This document shows, in pieces, positions 28,146-37,353 of a stretch of 64,000 bases of DNA (position 1 is its first letter; each line of letters begins with the position of its first letter). The notes under the pieces were generated by a model. That model did no database searches and was not told where the DNA came from. It was given only the letters and a program-made list of their open reading frames with translations. Source of the stretch: an uncultured bacterium (lineage in GTDB: Bacteria; Cyanobacteriota; Vampirovibrionia; Gastranaerophilales; Gastranaerophilaceae); assembly GCA_900319365.1 (NCBI GenBank), contig ONOE01000001.1:171977-235976 (forward strand), read 5' to 3'. Both the position numbers and the translations under genes were made by a program.

Positions 28146-28158
28146 TTTTAAAAAGAGC

Positions 28159-28187
28159 TTGAAAAAAGGATAAAAATTTTTTATAAT
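28159..28187 (+). promoter_or_regulatory. Sigma70-type promoter
   Basis: TTGAAA, 17-bp spacer, TATAAT, located 32 bp before the start of the small gene at 28220. Confidence 0.75.
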
Positions 28188-28219
28188 ATTATTTGTTATC
28201 GATTTTGAAAGGAAAAAAA

Positions 28220-28417
28220 ATGACAACACAACAAATTACAATTCGTTCAGACAGGGACACAGATTACAAATTCACTTACAAAGGTGAAGAAGTAGTATTG
28301 GGCGCAGGTAAAATTATCAGTATTGCTGACGGTTTAGAACACGTTGTTCTTCCGACTACCGCAATGAAGATAATGAATAATCTGATTGTAATAAAAGATG
28401 ACGTAAAGAAAAAATAG
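28220..28417 (+). CDS. Small hypothetical protein, 65 residues
   Basis: ATG at 28220 with AAAGGAAA upstream (a further in-frame start at 28193 has no site). It has its own promoter and a terminator, so it is an independent gene. The protein (MTTQQITIRSDRDTDYKFTY...) is predicted mostly beta, soluble, with a basic end. I do not recognise the family. Confidence 0.72.
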   Translation: MTTQQITIRSDRDTDYKFTYKGEEVVLGAGKIISIADGLEHVVLPTTAMKIMNNLIVIKDDVKKK

Positions 28418-28444
28418 TTTTAAACATAATAAAAGCGATTTTTT

Positions 28445-28473
28445 GACAAGGGTTTTTAACTCTTGTCTTTTTT
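28445..28473 (+). terminator. Intrinsic terminator
   Basis: GACAAGGGTT-TTT-AACTCTTGTC followed by TTTTTT; one G-T mismatch in the stem. It ends the 65-residue gene. Confidence 0.85.
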
Positions 28474-28494
28474 ATTTGAAAATTTTTAAAACAT

Positions 28495-29337
28495 TTAACC
28501 TTTAACGGCACCTTCGTTTTCACCAGATATAAAGTATTTTTGCAAAGCTAAGAAAAATATAATAATCGGGATTGTTGAAATAATTGAACCTGCCGCAATA
28601 TATCGCCAGTTTGAAGAAAACATTCCCTGCAAGTTATTTACTCCGACAGGCAAAGTAAACATTGATTCTTTTGTTAAAACAATACTCGGCCATAAAAATT
28701 CGCCCCATGAACCAATGAATGTAAATATTGCAAGAACCGCTAATGACGGTTTAACCATTGGTAGCAAAACTTTCCAAAATACCTGAAAAGCGTTGCAGCC
28801 GTCTACTATTGCGGCTTCTTCCATTTCTTTCGGGATTGCAAGGAAAGCCTGACGCATTAAAAATATTCCGAATGCGCTTACTGCAAACGGCATAATCAAT
28901 CCGATAAATCCCATAGTATTACTTACGTTGTCAACTAAATGAAGTTTTAAGGTTATGAGATAAACAGGGAGCATTATTGCCTGAAACGGAACCATAATTG
29001 TTGCAAGAATTGCGAAAAAAGTTATTTTTTTGCCTTTAAATTCCATTCTTGCAAGCGGGTATGCTGCAAGCGAGGACAGGATTAAATTTAATAAAACCGT
29101 ACCGCCGGCAACAATCATACTGTTTATAAAATATCGCATCAAATCGACTCTGTGCCAAACGCCGACATAGTTTGCCCAAGTAAAATCTTTCGGGATAATA
29201 GTAGGCGGATATGCAAAAATATTTTCCCCTGCCCCCTTTAATGAGGTTGATAACAGCCAGATAAAAGGAAATATCGACAAAATTGATACTGCGATTAAAA
29301 CAATATGGATTGGTATGTTTTTTAAGTTAATTTTCAT
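28495..29337 (-). CDS. Sugar ABC transporter permease, MalG/UgpE type
   Basis: 280 residues with about six transmembrane helices and GAGGTAAC upstream. The binding-protein-dependent permease signature EEAAIVDGCNAFQVFWKVLLPMVKPSL marks the cytoplasmic loop that docks on the ATPase. This is the second permease of a CUT1-type carbohydrate importer. The ATPase and solute-binding protein are not next to it. Substrate unknown. It is downstream of the MalF-type partner, with a 163-bp gap holding a repeat pair. Confidence 0.9.
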   Translation of the reverse strand: MKINLKNIPIHIVLIAVSILSIFPFIWLLSTSLKGAGENIFAYPPTIIPKDFTWANYVGVWHRVDLMRYFINSMIVAGGTVLLNLILSSLAAYPLARMEFKGKKITFFAILATIMVPFQAIMLPVYLITLKLHLVDNVSNTMGFIGLIMPFAVSAFGIFLMRQAFLAIPKEMEEAAIVDGCNAFQVFWKVLLPMVKPSLAVLAIFTFIGSWGEFLWPSIVLTKESMFTLPVGVNNLQGMFSSNWRYIAAGSIISTIPIIIFFLALQKYFISGENEGAVKG

Positions 29338-29359
29338 GTTACCTCGTTTTTTTAGTCAA

Positions 29360-29484
29360 GATAATAAGATATTAAGGAACCGGGGCACTAAGAGTTTTCA
29401 GTCTTTCGGACAATTCAAATATTTAAAATGTGCGATAGCACCGTAAAATCTTAGTGTCTTAGTATCTTAGTGTTATAGTATCTT
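29360..29484. repeat. Inverted pair of 8-bp-period arrays (GATACTAA type)
   Basis: The left arm (29360-29392) reads gataataa, gatattaa, ggaaccgg, ggcactaa. The right arm (29450-29484) reads cttagtgt, cttagtat, cttagtgt, tatagtat. The spacer includes a GTGC-GATA-GCAC hairpin and shares caccgtaa with the element at 57.8 kb. It separates the two permease genes. Confidence 0.75.
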
Positions 29485-29500
29485 TTTGTAGGTATGTACC

Positions 29501-30376
29501 TTACACTTTGTACTTTCCTCCTTTATCAAAAAAGCAAATGTTTATTATAGAAAAAGCCATGACTATTACAAGCAGAATTACCGCCATTGCGCTTGCATAG
29601 CCCAAATCAAGGTTTTCAAAAGCTTTTTCATATATATAATAAACAATTGTTTTTGTTGAATTTAACGGCCCGCCTTTTGTCATAACATAAATTTCTACAA
29701 AGATTTTCATCGCAGAAATTGAACTGATTGTAGAAACAAGCGCAATTGTCGGCATAAGGTGCGGAACAGTTACTGTTAAATGCTTTTGCCAGAAATTAGC
29801 GCCGTCAATGTCGCAAGCTTCGTATAACTCTTTGGGTACGCTCATCAAAGATGCCAGATAAATCATCATATAATATCCGATACCTTTCCAGATAGTCAGA
29901 ATTATGACTGAATAAATTGCAACATTGGGATCTGTCAGCCAACCTACGGCAGGCAGATGAAATAATTGCATTATGTAATTCAAAACCCCTGCTTGAGCAT
30001 ATAACCATTTGAAAGCAATTGCCGCAACGACAATTGATACAATGACAGGCAGATAAATTAAAATTTTGTATAAAGTTATTCCTCGGATTTTTTGGTTTAT
30101 TAATACCGCTAAAAACAGCGGAAAAATAACCAAAACAGGAACCGCAACAACAAGGTAAATAATTGTATTTAACATAACCTTGTAAAAAACCGGGTTATGC
30201 AGAATTTCGATATAATTTTTAATTCCCGAAAAATCAGGGTGATAAAGATTATTTGAAAAGTCAAAAAAACTTAAACCGATTGTTTGAAAAAACGGAATAA
30301 AGAAAAACACCGTTAAAACAAGCAATGCAGGGATTAAAAATAAATACGGAACATATTTCCTATAGTATTTAAACAT
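29501..30376 (-). CDS. Sugar ABC transporter permease, MalF/UgpA type
   Basis: 291 residues with six predicted helices, beginning YVPYLFLIPALLVLTVFFFI, a common N-terminus of CUT1 permeases. The docking loop is ELYEACDIDGANFWQKHLTVTVPHLMPT. It should form a heterodimer with the MalG-type protein downstream. A good promoter ends 6 nt before the ATG and no ribosome binding site is present, so translation is probably leaderless. No sugar-specific feature can be read. Confidence 0.9.
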   Translation of the reverse strand: MFKYYRKYVPYLFLIPALLVLTVFFFIPFFQTIGLSFFDFSNNLYHPDFSGIKNYIEILHNPVFYKVMLNTIIYLVVAVPVLVIFPLFLAVLINQKIRGITLYKILIYLPVIVSIVVAAIAFKWLYAQAGVLNYIMQLFHLPAVGWLTDPNVAIYSVIILTIWKGIGYYMMIYLASLMSVPKELYEACDIDGANFWQKHLTVTVPHLMPTIALVSTISSISAMKIFVEIYVMTKGGPLNSTKTIVYYIYEKAFENLDLGYASAMAVILLVIVMAFSIINICFFDKGGKYKV

Positions 30377-30382
30377 AAATAA

Positions 30383-30411
30383 ATTATCACACTTTTAGCA
30401 AATGTAGTCAA
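30383..30411 (-). promoter_or_regulatory. Promoter of the permease pair, leaderless geometry
   Basis: On the minus strand: TTGACT, 17-bp spacer, GATAAT, then TTATTT and the ATG at 30376. A start site 6-7 nt after the -10 box would place transcription at or beside the ATG. Confidence 0.75.
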
Positions 30412-30545
30412 TATATTAAATATAAAAATAGTGCACATCACATAGTCAGTTTATAACATCAATAAAAACTGTTTTAATTTGTAGTTTGAATAGCTCTCAA
30501 GTCTAACATGCTTGACTTACTTTTTAAAATTTTAGGCACAAAAAA

Positions 30546-30619
30546 TACGCCTGGAGCGATTCGAACGCTCGACCCATTGCTTAGAAGGCAATTGCTCTAT
30601 CCAGCTGAGCTACAGACGC
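30546..30619 (-). tRNA. tRNA-Arg (anticodon TCT)
   Basis: A 74-nt cloverleaf. The acceptor stem GCGTCTG pairs with CAGGCGT (G-T at 1-72 and T-G at 4-69). The D stem is GCTC/GAGC, the anticodon stem ATTGC/GCAAT encloses CTTCTAA with anticodon TCT, and the T arm is GAGCG-TTCGAAT-CGCTC. Discriminator A. CCA is not encoded. It reads AGA codons. The surrounding 450-bp gap holds nothing else that I can identify. Confidence 0.95.
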
Positions 30620-30825
30620 ATATTTTGTACTCAAATTTAATTTTTGCATGTTTAATATTATCATGAAAAGATTTTAGTGCAAGTATTATAAAAATAATTG
30701 TTCCGATAATTCAATAATGAATATTTTATAATATTTATTTTCAATTATTAATAAAAATTTGAAAATTTAGCATTTTTTTGCTTATAGTGTTTTTATAAAT
30801 AAGTAAGGTAGAATCGGAGTAATTC

Positions 30826-32232
30826 ATGGTTAGTCAAATTCCGCAATACGGATTTAAAAACAGTATTTATAATACTTCGTTTGGCGCAAATAGTGCTCAA
30901 AACCCTTTTGCCTCAATGACTTCGAATATGCCTGCCGTTCCCGTTAACAATACTCAAGCAGATACATTCCCAAAAACAGACGATAATAACAAAACAACCA
31001 ATTCTATTCAAACTAATCCGTTTCAAAATCTTTCAAAAAATCAAAAAATAGGACTTGGCGCAGGTGCGGCAGCTCTTGCTACTATTGCATTTTTCATTGC
31101 AAGAGGTAAAGTTTCTCAAGCAAAATAACTTGCCGAGCATATTGATTTTAAACCTGCTCAAACTCTTGAAGAAGCCATAAAATTCGGCAAAAAGCAGTTA
31201 GGCATAAAATCATATTACGGTTTTGAAAAAGAAGATTTAAATGCGATAAACTGGGTTAATGAAGGACTTGTAAATGTTTCAAACAGAATGAAAGGCAAGC
31301 TCAGAATGCCTAAGCGTATCGGTTTTTTGGAAATGTCAGGCAAAAACGATAACACTTTGGCTTGTGTCTTTAACTGGAATTCCACAATGCCTAAAAAGCA
31401 AAAAAAATATGACGGGTATTTTGCTATAAACAAAAAATTCTTCAAAGATCCCATAAAATATGTGGAAGATTATATCAATGATGCGGTTAAAAACAATATT
31501 TTTATAAAAGATAAAAACGGTAAAATGCAGGTAAACAATCTGTTTGCATCTGATATTTGCGAAATCTTACCAAACATGATAAAAGATTTTAAACAAAATA
31601 AAACATTCAATTCTGCTGTAAGATTGAAAAATGCAATTGATAATTGTTATAAATCTTATATTACTTATAAAAATCTGCCGTTCGGATCGATTCAGGTTCT
31701 TGCAAAATCGTTTTCAGAAAGTGAAAAAGCTTTACTTGCAAAAAAAAGCATCAAACTTGATTTAGATGCAATTAAAAAACTTCCGACAAAAGAGCAGGAT
31801 AAAATTCGTGAAGAAATGTTCATCATAAGAAGAACCAATAATATGTTGTTCAAGATGAATAAGTTAATTGAAAAAGATAAAGATTTTGCAAATGAACTTG
31901 TTCAAAAAGGAATACTCAAAGAACCGAAAATGCCTTCTTCAATTTCGGGTGATAATTTGAAAAAGATTTATAAATGTGCAAAAGAAAAATACGGTGATAT
32001 TTCTATTTCTCCTATAAGACTCGGTGTTCAAAATTTGGATAAAACATCTCCGTTCAGAACGATATATCACGAAATGGGACATATTCAGGATGATAAAATC
32101 CGCTGTTATGCTATTCATGATTATGACAACGACTATAATAAATATCCTCAAGAGCTCAAAGACTGGGTTGATAATGAGGAAAACATGAAAATTTATACAA
32201 AAAAATGGAAAGTCCCATGCTACCTGATATGA
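30826..32232 (+). pseudogene. Zinc-metallopeptidase-like gene interrupted by an in-frame TAA
   Basis: A single frame runs from ATG 30826 to 32232, broken only by TAA at 31126-31128; the sequence downstream continues in the same frame without a start (LAEHIDFKPAQTLEEAIKFG...). The first 100 codons hold a short Asn/Ser-rich start and a hydrophobic segment GLGAGAAALATIAFFIA near the stop. The second part has IYHEMGHIQDDK, an HExxH zinc motif, at codons 415-419. A CAA-to-TAA change would explain the stop (QAK-Q-LAEHID). The C-terminus may also be short, since no obvious third zinc ligand follows. It could be a pseudogene, a read-through gene or a sequencing error. Confidence 0.65.
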
Positions 32233-32240
32233 AATAATTT

Positions 32241-33164
32241 TTATTTTGTAATTTTGTTGTCTATTTTTTTAATTTCCCTGTGTACCAAAAAATACGGCAT
32301 AAGTTTCATAATTTCTCGTGCAATTTTTAAAAATATACCTTTTTTTGAATTTGCGGGAACATAAAAATTTCTGAAATCCCCATAAAATAAAGTTTTGCGT
32401 GCATATTTCCAGAATAAATCTGCATATTCAACATAATCTGATGTATTCCATGGTTTTACCGCTCCAAAAAAATGAATTATTGCAGGCGGCTGTAAATCGA
32501 TACTTTCGCTGTATTTAGGATTTAATATTTTATAATTATTGTTAAAGCAGATATTTAAAATGTCCTGATCTCCAAAAAGCAATTTATTTCTATATTTTTT
32601 GCAAATTTCAAGAATTTTTTCATCTATATTACTTTTAATCCATTGTTGAATATCAATTAGCAAAAATCCGGAACTGAAATATTTATGTTGCAAATCAATA
32701 TTCAGTCTGTTTCTGCAATTATCGTGATTAATATCCGCAAGATATATTGCAGCGGGTATAGCACTTATTGTATAACCGTCAAGCGGTTCATCATACAATT
32801 TTTTGATATCTTGTGTATAAATTATGTCTACATCTGAATAAATAGCTTTTTTATATTCAGGAAATAATTTTGGAATTAAAAATCTGCTATACATTGTTTT
32901 TGTAACATGTTTTGCCCCCGAAACGCTCGGAAACGAATTGAGATAGGCTTTATCAATGTTAACAAATTTTATTAAACTGTTGGTGAATTTACTTAATGTA
33001 AGTTTTATTTTATTTTTATTACGTTCGCTGATGTTGTTATCAAGAACGATAAAATCAACAAATGATTTTGTATTTTCAAGTATTGAAACAGCAGTAGCGG
33101 CAACCAATTTTGCATAGTTGTCATCGCTTGCAAAAAATACAGGAATATGTTCATTCTCACTCAT
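32241..33164 (-). CDS. Glycosyltransferase family 8 protein
   Basis: 307 residues. The N-terminal beta strand IPVFFASDDNYAKLVAATAVSILEN is typical of GT8. The metal-binding DxD is D111-V-D113 in YSDVDIIYTQDI. SSGFLLIDIQQW, FGDQDILNICF and PAIIHFFGAVKPW are the other family landmarks. Such enzymes add Gal or Glc to LPS core or other glycans from UDP-sugars. It lies alone, converging on the interrupted peptidase gene with 8 bp between them. Acceptor unknown. Confidence 0.9.
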   Translation of the reverse strand: MSENEHIPVFFASDDNYAKLVAATAVSILENTKSFVDFIVLDNNISERNKNKIKLTLSKFTNSLIKFVNIDKAYLNSFPSVSGAKHVTKTMYSRFLIPKLFPEYKKAIYSDVDIIYTQDIKKLYDEPLDGYTISAIPAAIYLADINHDNCRNRLNIDLQHKYFSSGFLLIDIQQWIKSNIDEKILEICKKYRNKLLFGDQDILNICFNNNYKILNPKYSESIDLQPPAIIHFFGAVKPWNTSDYVEYADLFWKYARKTLFYGDFRNFYVPANSKKGIFLKIAREIMKLMPYFLVHREIKKIDNKITK

Positions 33165-33287
33165 ATTTAACCCTTACCCTTGTGGAAAATTTTTTATATC
33201 AACATAGTAATAATAACTATCAATATATTACTATTAATATGAGTATATTCACTTTTTCAAAAAATGTCAACGAATTATAATTTTTGA

Positions 33288-33518
33288 ATGAGAAAAAAAA
33301 ATGAAGTTAAACATAAACTGGGGAGCAATATCAAGATAGAACGCATAAGAAATGATATTACTCAAGAACAGTTAGCAGAACGTATAGATATGAGTGTCAG
33401 TTATGTCAGTAAATTAGAACAGGGGCTTACATCTCCTACCGCCATTGCTTTGTATAAGATGTCAAAAGTCTTAAATATACCGATGGAAAAGTTTTTTGAG
33501 GATGTTGATATTAAATAA
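33288..33518 (+). CDS. Small XRE-family helix-turn-helix regulator
   Basis: 76 residues, essentially one HTH domain: LGSNIKIERIRNDITQEQLAERIDMSVSYVSKLEQGLTSPTAIALYKMSKVLNI. TATAAT lies 6 nt before the ATG and no ribosome binding site is visible, so it is probably leaderless. It precedes priA by 37 bp but priA has its own -10 box. The target is unknown. Confidence 0.85.
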   Translation: MRKKNEVKHKLGSNIKIERIRNDITQEQLAERIDMSVSYVSKLEQGLTSPTAIALYKMSKVLNIPMEKFFEDVDIK

Positions 33519-33555
33519 AACTTAATCCGTCAAATTATGCTATAATAACAATATT

Positions 33556-35850
33556 ATGGCAGATGTAATTCAAAACAAATTATTTGAACAAAAACTGACA
33601 CTAAAAAAGCACGAGCAAAAACCTGAAACCGCAAAAACCTGTGAATACAAATATGCTGTTTGTCTTGTTAATATCAAAGCATTAGGAGTGAGGACATTCA
33701 GCTATGAAATACCTTTGCAGCTGCAAAATAAAATTAAAACGGGTCAGGCATTACTTGTACCGTTTGGCAGGCAGGGTGCTGTCAATGCTTTTTGTGTCGG
33801 TTTTAGTAATTATTTGCCTTCAGAAATTAAAGCAAAACCGATTATAAAAATTCTTGACGAAAAACCTTTATTTTCTGCCCAATATTTAAAACTTCTTGAA
33901 TGGGTTGCAAATTATTATTGCACGGATTTAATTACCGTTTTGAATGCTGCAATTCCGCTAAAACTTATTGAAAAATCTCTAAAAACCGAATACCAAATAG
34001 AATATGTAAGAGATTTTGGAGCAACAAAAAGACAATTACAGGTTTTAGAAGTTTTGAAACAAAAAGGAAAAATGCCGCTTGTTTCGTTTGAAAAACTTGC
34101 TAAAACCACACGTGCAACGATTAAAAAACTTGAAGCTCTCGGATGCGTCAAGATAACGGAAGAAGAAATATACAGAAATCCGCTTGATGTTCTTAATGTA
34201 AAAGAAAAAGAACTGCTTAACAAATTGACCGATTTGCAGCAAGAAGTTTATGAAGGGATTTCAAAACAAATTCAGCAAGAGAAAAATCCCGTTATACTTT
34301 TGCATGGAGTTACGGCAAGCGGAAAAACCGAAGTTTATTTCAAACTCATTGATGACACAATAAAATCAGGCAAAAACGTACTGTTTCTTGTGCCTGAAAT
34401 TGCGCTTGCATCTCAACTTACTAAAAGGCTTGCAAAAAAATTCGGCACAAAAGATGTCGCAATCTGGCATTCAAGCATATCAGAGGGTGAAAGATATGAT
34501 GTATGGCAAAAGCTTTACAAAAACGAAATAAAAATCCTTGCGGGTGCTCGTTCGGCAATTTTTGCACCGCTTCAAAATATCGGTTTGATAATTATCGATG
34601 AGGAACACGAAGGCGCCTATAAACAAACTTCACCTGCTCCAAGATATGATGCAAGAACCGTTGCAAAAAAATTAGCCGAGTTAAGTTGTTGTCCTTTGAT
34701 TCTGGGGTCTGCAACCCCTGATATTTCAAGTTATTATTATGCCGTTAATTCAAATCATTTGTATAAAATGCTAAAAAGATATAACAATGCAAAAGTTGCA
34801 CCCGTTACGGTTGTAAATATGCAGGAATACGGGCAGGCAGCGTATAAGCATTTGATTTCCAAACCGTTGCAAACCGCAATAAATGAAACGCTTGAAAATA
34901 ATAAACAGGTAATTTTACTGATTAACAGGCGAGGTTATTCGACATATACCCAATGTCAGGGCTGCGGGCATGTTATAGAATGTCCGAACTGTGCTATTCC
35001 GATGATATGGCATGCAAAAGATAATATGCTAAAATGCCACTACTGCAACCACTCGGAATATTTTCCCGATGTTTGCCCTAATTGCGGCTCGAATTTGTTA
35101 AAAAATTCGGGAACGGGGACTCAAAAGATTGAACAATATATAAAAGAAATCTATCCCGGATATTGCGTTGAGCGTATAGATAGCGATGTTATGGTTAAAA
35201 AAGGAGAACATATCAGACTTTTGGAAAAATTTCAGCGTGGTGAAATTGATATTCTTGTTGGAACTCAGATGATAGCAAAGGGCTTGGACAATCCGAATGT
35301 TACATTGGTCGGGGTAATTTCTGCCGATGCAAGTTTCAATTTGCCCGATTACAGAGCATCGGAAAGAGGATTTCAATTGCTTACACAGGTTGCAGGCAGA
35401 GCAGGGCGAGGGGAATTTAGAGGCAGAGTATTTTTCCAGACTTATAACCCCGAATATTACGCATTGGAAAGCGCTAAATCCCAAAATTATGATGATTTTT
35501 ATAAAAAAGAAATCGTATCAAGAGAAGATTTTGATTATCCGCCGTTTAGCAGAATTATCAAAATAATAATGAGCTCTCAAAACAAATTCAGGGCGGAAAA
35601 ATCAGCACAGGAAGTTGCAATGCGCTTAAATCTTATGATAAATAAGTTTGGATTTGGCGAAGAACTGGAGGTTCTTGGTCCGACTCCGTGCGTAATTGAG
35701 CGCATTAATAGCTATTACAGATTTCAGATTATCATAAAAAATAAACTTGAAGATAAGGGACATCAGTTTATTTCGCAATTTTTGTCAAAAATCAAAGCGC
35801 CGAAAGATATCAGAATGGCAGTTGACGTCGATCCTTTGGATATTTTATAA
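33556..35850 (+). CDS. priA: Primosomal replication restart helicase PriA
   Basis: 764 residues. The N-terminal 3'-DNA-binding domain is followed by a winged-helix part, then a superfamily 2 helicase: Walker A LHGVTASGKTEVYF, DEEH box IIDEEHEGAYKQTSPAPRYDARTVA, LGSATPD, and QMIAKGLDNPNVTLVGV near motif V. The zinc-binding insert has the CxxC pairs CQGCGHVIECPNC and CHYCNHSEYFPDVCPNC. It reloads the replisome at stalled forks. TATAAT lies 9 nt before the ATG and no Shine-Dalgarno sequence is seen, again suggesting a leaderless mRNA. Confidence 0.96.
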   Translation: MADVIQNKLFEQKLTLKKHEQKPETAKTCEYKYAVCLVNIKALGVRTFSYEIPLQLQNKIKTGQALLVPFGRQGAVNAFCVGFSNYLPSEIKAKPIIKILDEKPLFSAQYLKLLEWVANYYCTDLITVLNAAIPLKLIEKSLKTEYQIEYVRDFGATKRQLQVLEVLKQKGKMPLVSFEKLAKTTRATIKKLEALGCVKITEEEIYRNPLDVLNVKEKELLNKLTDLQQEVYEGISKQIQQEKNPVILLHGVTASGKTEVYFKLIDDTIKSGKNVLFLVPEIALASQLTKRLAKKFGTKDVAIWHSSISEGERYDVWQKLYKNEIKILAGARSAIFAPLQNIGLIIIDEEHEGAYKQTSPAPRYDARTVAKKLAELSCCPLILGSATPDISSYYYAVNSNHLYKMLKRYNNAKVAPVTVVNMQEYGQAAYKHLISKPLQTAINETLENNKQVILLINRRGYSTYTQCQGCGHVIECPNCAIPMIWHAKDNMLKCHYCNHSEYFPDVCPNCGSNLLKNSGTGTQKIEQYIKEIYPGYCVERIDSDVMVKKGEHIRLLEKFQRGEIDILVGTQMIAKGLDNPNVTLVGVISADASFNLPDYRASERGFQLLTQVAGRAGRGEFRGRVFFQTYNPEYYALESAKSQNYDDFYKKEIVSREDFDYPPFSRIIKIIMSSQNKFRAEKSAQEVAMRLNLMINKFGFGEELEVLGPTPCVIERINSYYRFQIIIKNKLEDKGHQFISQFLSKIKAPKDIRMAVDVDPLDIL

Positions 35851-35877
35851 AGCAAATCTTCGGTTTTCAAAAAGAAA

Positions 35878-35982
35878 GTAGGTCGGCATTGTGCCCACAT
35901 TCTCTTGGCGAACATTGAGAGCCTTAGAGAATGGAAATACCCCAAGGATATTTACAATGTCGGCATAGCAATGCCGATCTAC
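35878..35982. mobile_element. MITE-like element of the GTAGGTCGGCAT family (105 bp)
   Basis: Outer ends GTAGGTCGGCAT and ATGCCGATCTAC are inverted with 11 of 12 matches; an inner pair ATTCTCT/AGAGAAT lies within. The first 65 bp match the reverse complement of 57569-57633 at 63 positions. No coding capacity. It lies between the converging priA and aroE genes. Movement by a transposase is inference; none is in the window. Confidence 0.65.
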
Positions 35983-36012
35983 TCAGAATGACGGTATATT
36001 GTGTAGATGTAT

Positions 36013-36032
36013 GGTGCGTTCGCAAACGCACC
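36013..36032. repeat. Perfect 8-bp hairpin GGTGCGTT-CGCA-AACGCACC
   Basis: Member of a GGTGCG...CGCACC family that also occurs at 4870-4889 and, as a perfect 20-bp palindrome, at 56917-56936. It is not followed by a T-run. Confidence 0.6.
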
Positions 36033-36056
36033 GTTTTAATTTTGTACTACTTACTA

Positions 36057-37217
36057 CTACAAATTTTCAAGTAAAGCGATTTTCATATCTTTAAAATCGG
36101 GAGTTTTGCCTGTCCAAATTTTTTCTGCTTCCATTGCCTGATAAACAAGCATATCTACTCCGTTTACCGTACGATAATTGAATTTTTGTGCAAGTTTGAT
36201 TAAATTCGTTTTCTTCGGATTGTAAATAACATCATACACAAGCGCATGAGAAGGCAAAGTTCTCAATTCGTTTTCTTCAATCGGGATATACCCCACTCCC
36301 TGTCCGCTCATTCCGATGGGAGTTGCATTAACAAGTATATCAACATCAGACAAATCTTTGGGTCTGTCAATCTGGTACGGATTAAAACCGATATTTGGGA
36401 ATGTTTTTCTGAAATAATCGATAGTTTCAATGCAATTTGCGATATTTCTTGTAAAAATTTTAAATTCTTTTACCTGTTTTGAGGCAAGATAAGTAATTGC
36501 GGCATGTGCTGCCCCGCCTGTTCCCAAAATGGTTGCCGTTTTGTTATACAACGGAAAATCCTGCGGTATGGCTTTTCCAAAACCTGTTACATCGGTATTA
36601 TAACCTTTTAAAACATTTGTTACGGGGTCTATTGTTACCGTGTTTATTGCTTTGACAATGTTTGCAGAAACATCTACTTCATCAAGAAACAATGTAACGG
36701 GAAGTTTTAATGGTATTGTAACGTTAAAACCGGTATAACCGTTGTTTCTCAAATATTTAATTCTGTCTGACAATTCTTCCGGCGGAGTCGGCATAATTTC
36801 ATAAGTTGCTTTTACTCCGATACTTTTAAATCCTGCATTATGAATGCATTCTGACAAAGAATGCCCCAGAGGATAACCGATAAGTGCAAATTTTTTAATC
36901 TTTTGTTCTTCTTTATAGGTTGGCACTACACTTTCTTGAGGTGCCTGTGTGTGAATAGGTGTTTGCTCAGAGGGCGAATTATATGTGCCTGTTGCACTTT
37001 GAGAAAGAGTCATTTGAACTGGCTGTGAGTTTTGTGAATATGTTGTGCTCCATAGATTTGAATTTTGAGCGGGGGGATTTTCTTGAGCGGGTTGCTCGGG
37101 GGGAGAATTATTTAACGCCGCAAAACCTGTTTTGGGCGGTTGTTGTTCTGATTCGCTTGCTGATTTTGCTGCTTTCATTGCTTTATAACGCTCATATAAT
37201 TCTTTATTTATTGCCAT
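36057..37217 (-). CDS. aroE: Shikimate dehydrogenase with a long N-terminal extension
   Basis: 386 residues from the ATG at 37217 (AAGGGC upstream). The AroE fold starts near residue 108 (KKFALIGYPLGHSLS). Catalytic K171 lies in NVTIPLKLPV, the NADPH loop is ILGTGGAAHAA, and NTDVTGF and NGVDMLVYQAMEAEKIWTG are present, so the enzyme should reduce 3-dehydroshikimate. The first 107 residues are Gln/Pro/Ser-rich, low complexity and probably disordered; typical AroE proteins have about 270-290 residues and no such region. The extension starts with a basic helix (INKELYERYKAMKAAKSA). It may tether or localise the enzyme. Confidence 0.92.
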   Translation of the reverse strand: MAINKELYERYKAMKAAKSASESEQQPPKTGFAALNNSPPEQPAQENPPAQNSNLWSTTYSQNSQPVQMTLSQSATGTYNSPSEQTPIHTQAPQESVVPTYKEEQKIKKFALIGYPLGHSLSECIHNAGFKSIGVKATYEIMPTPPEELSDRIKYLRNNGYTGFNVTIPLKLPVTLFLDEVDVSANIVKAINTVTIDPVTNVLKGYNTDVTGFGKAIPQDFPLYNKTATILGTGGAAHAAITYLASKQVKEFKIFTRNIANCIETIDYFRKTFPNIGFNPYQIDRPKDLSDVDILVNATPIGMSGQGVGYIPIEENELRTLPSHALVYDVIYNPKKTNLIKLAQKFNYRTVNGVDMLVYQAMEAEKIWTGKTPDFKDMKIALLENL

Positions 37218-37317
37218 AGTTTTTGCCCTTTTTACCATATTTTATATGAAAACGGTTAATTTTTAATCAACCGTTTGTTGTAGGAAGATTTTTTAAAAAG
37301 GTGTAAAGTTAATTATC

Positions 37318-37346
37318 TTGCATTGATTGTTGAAATTTGCTAAAAT
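37318..37346 (+). promoter_or_regulatory. Promoter of the TrmB-like gene, leaderless geometry
   Basis: TTGCAT, 17-bp spacer, TAAAAT, then 7 nt to the ATG at 37354; no ribosome binding site fits in between. Confidence 0.7.
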
Positions 37347-37353
37347 CTGTCTG

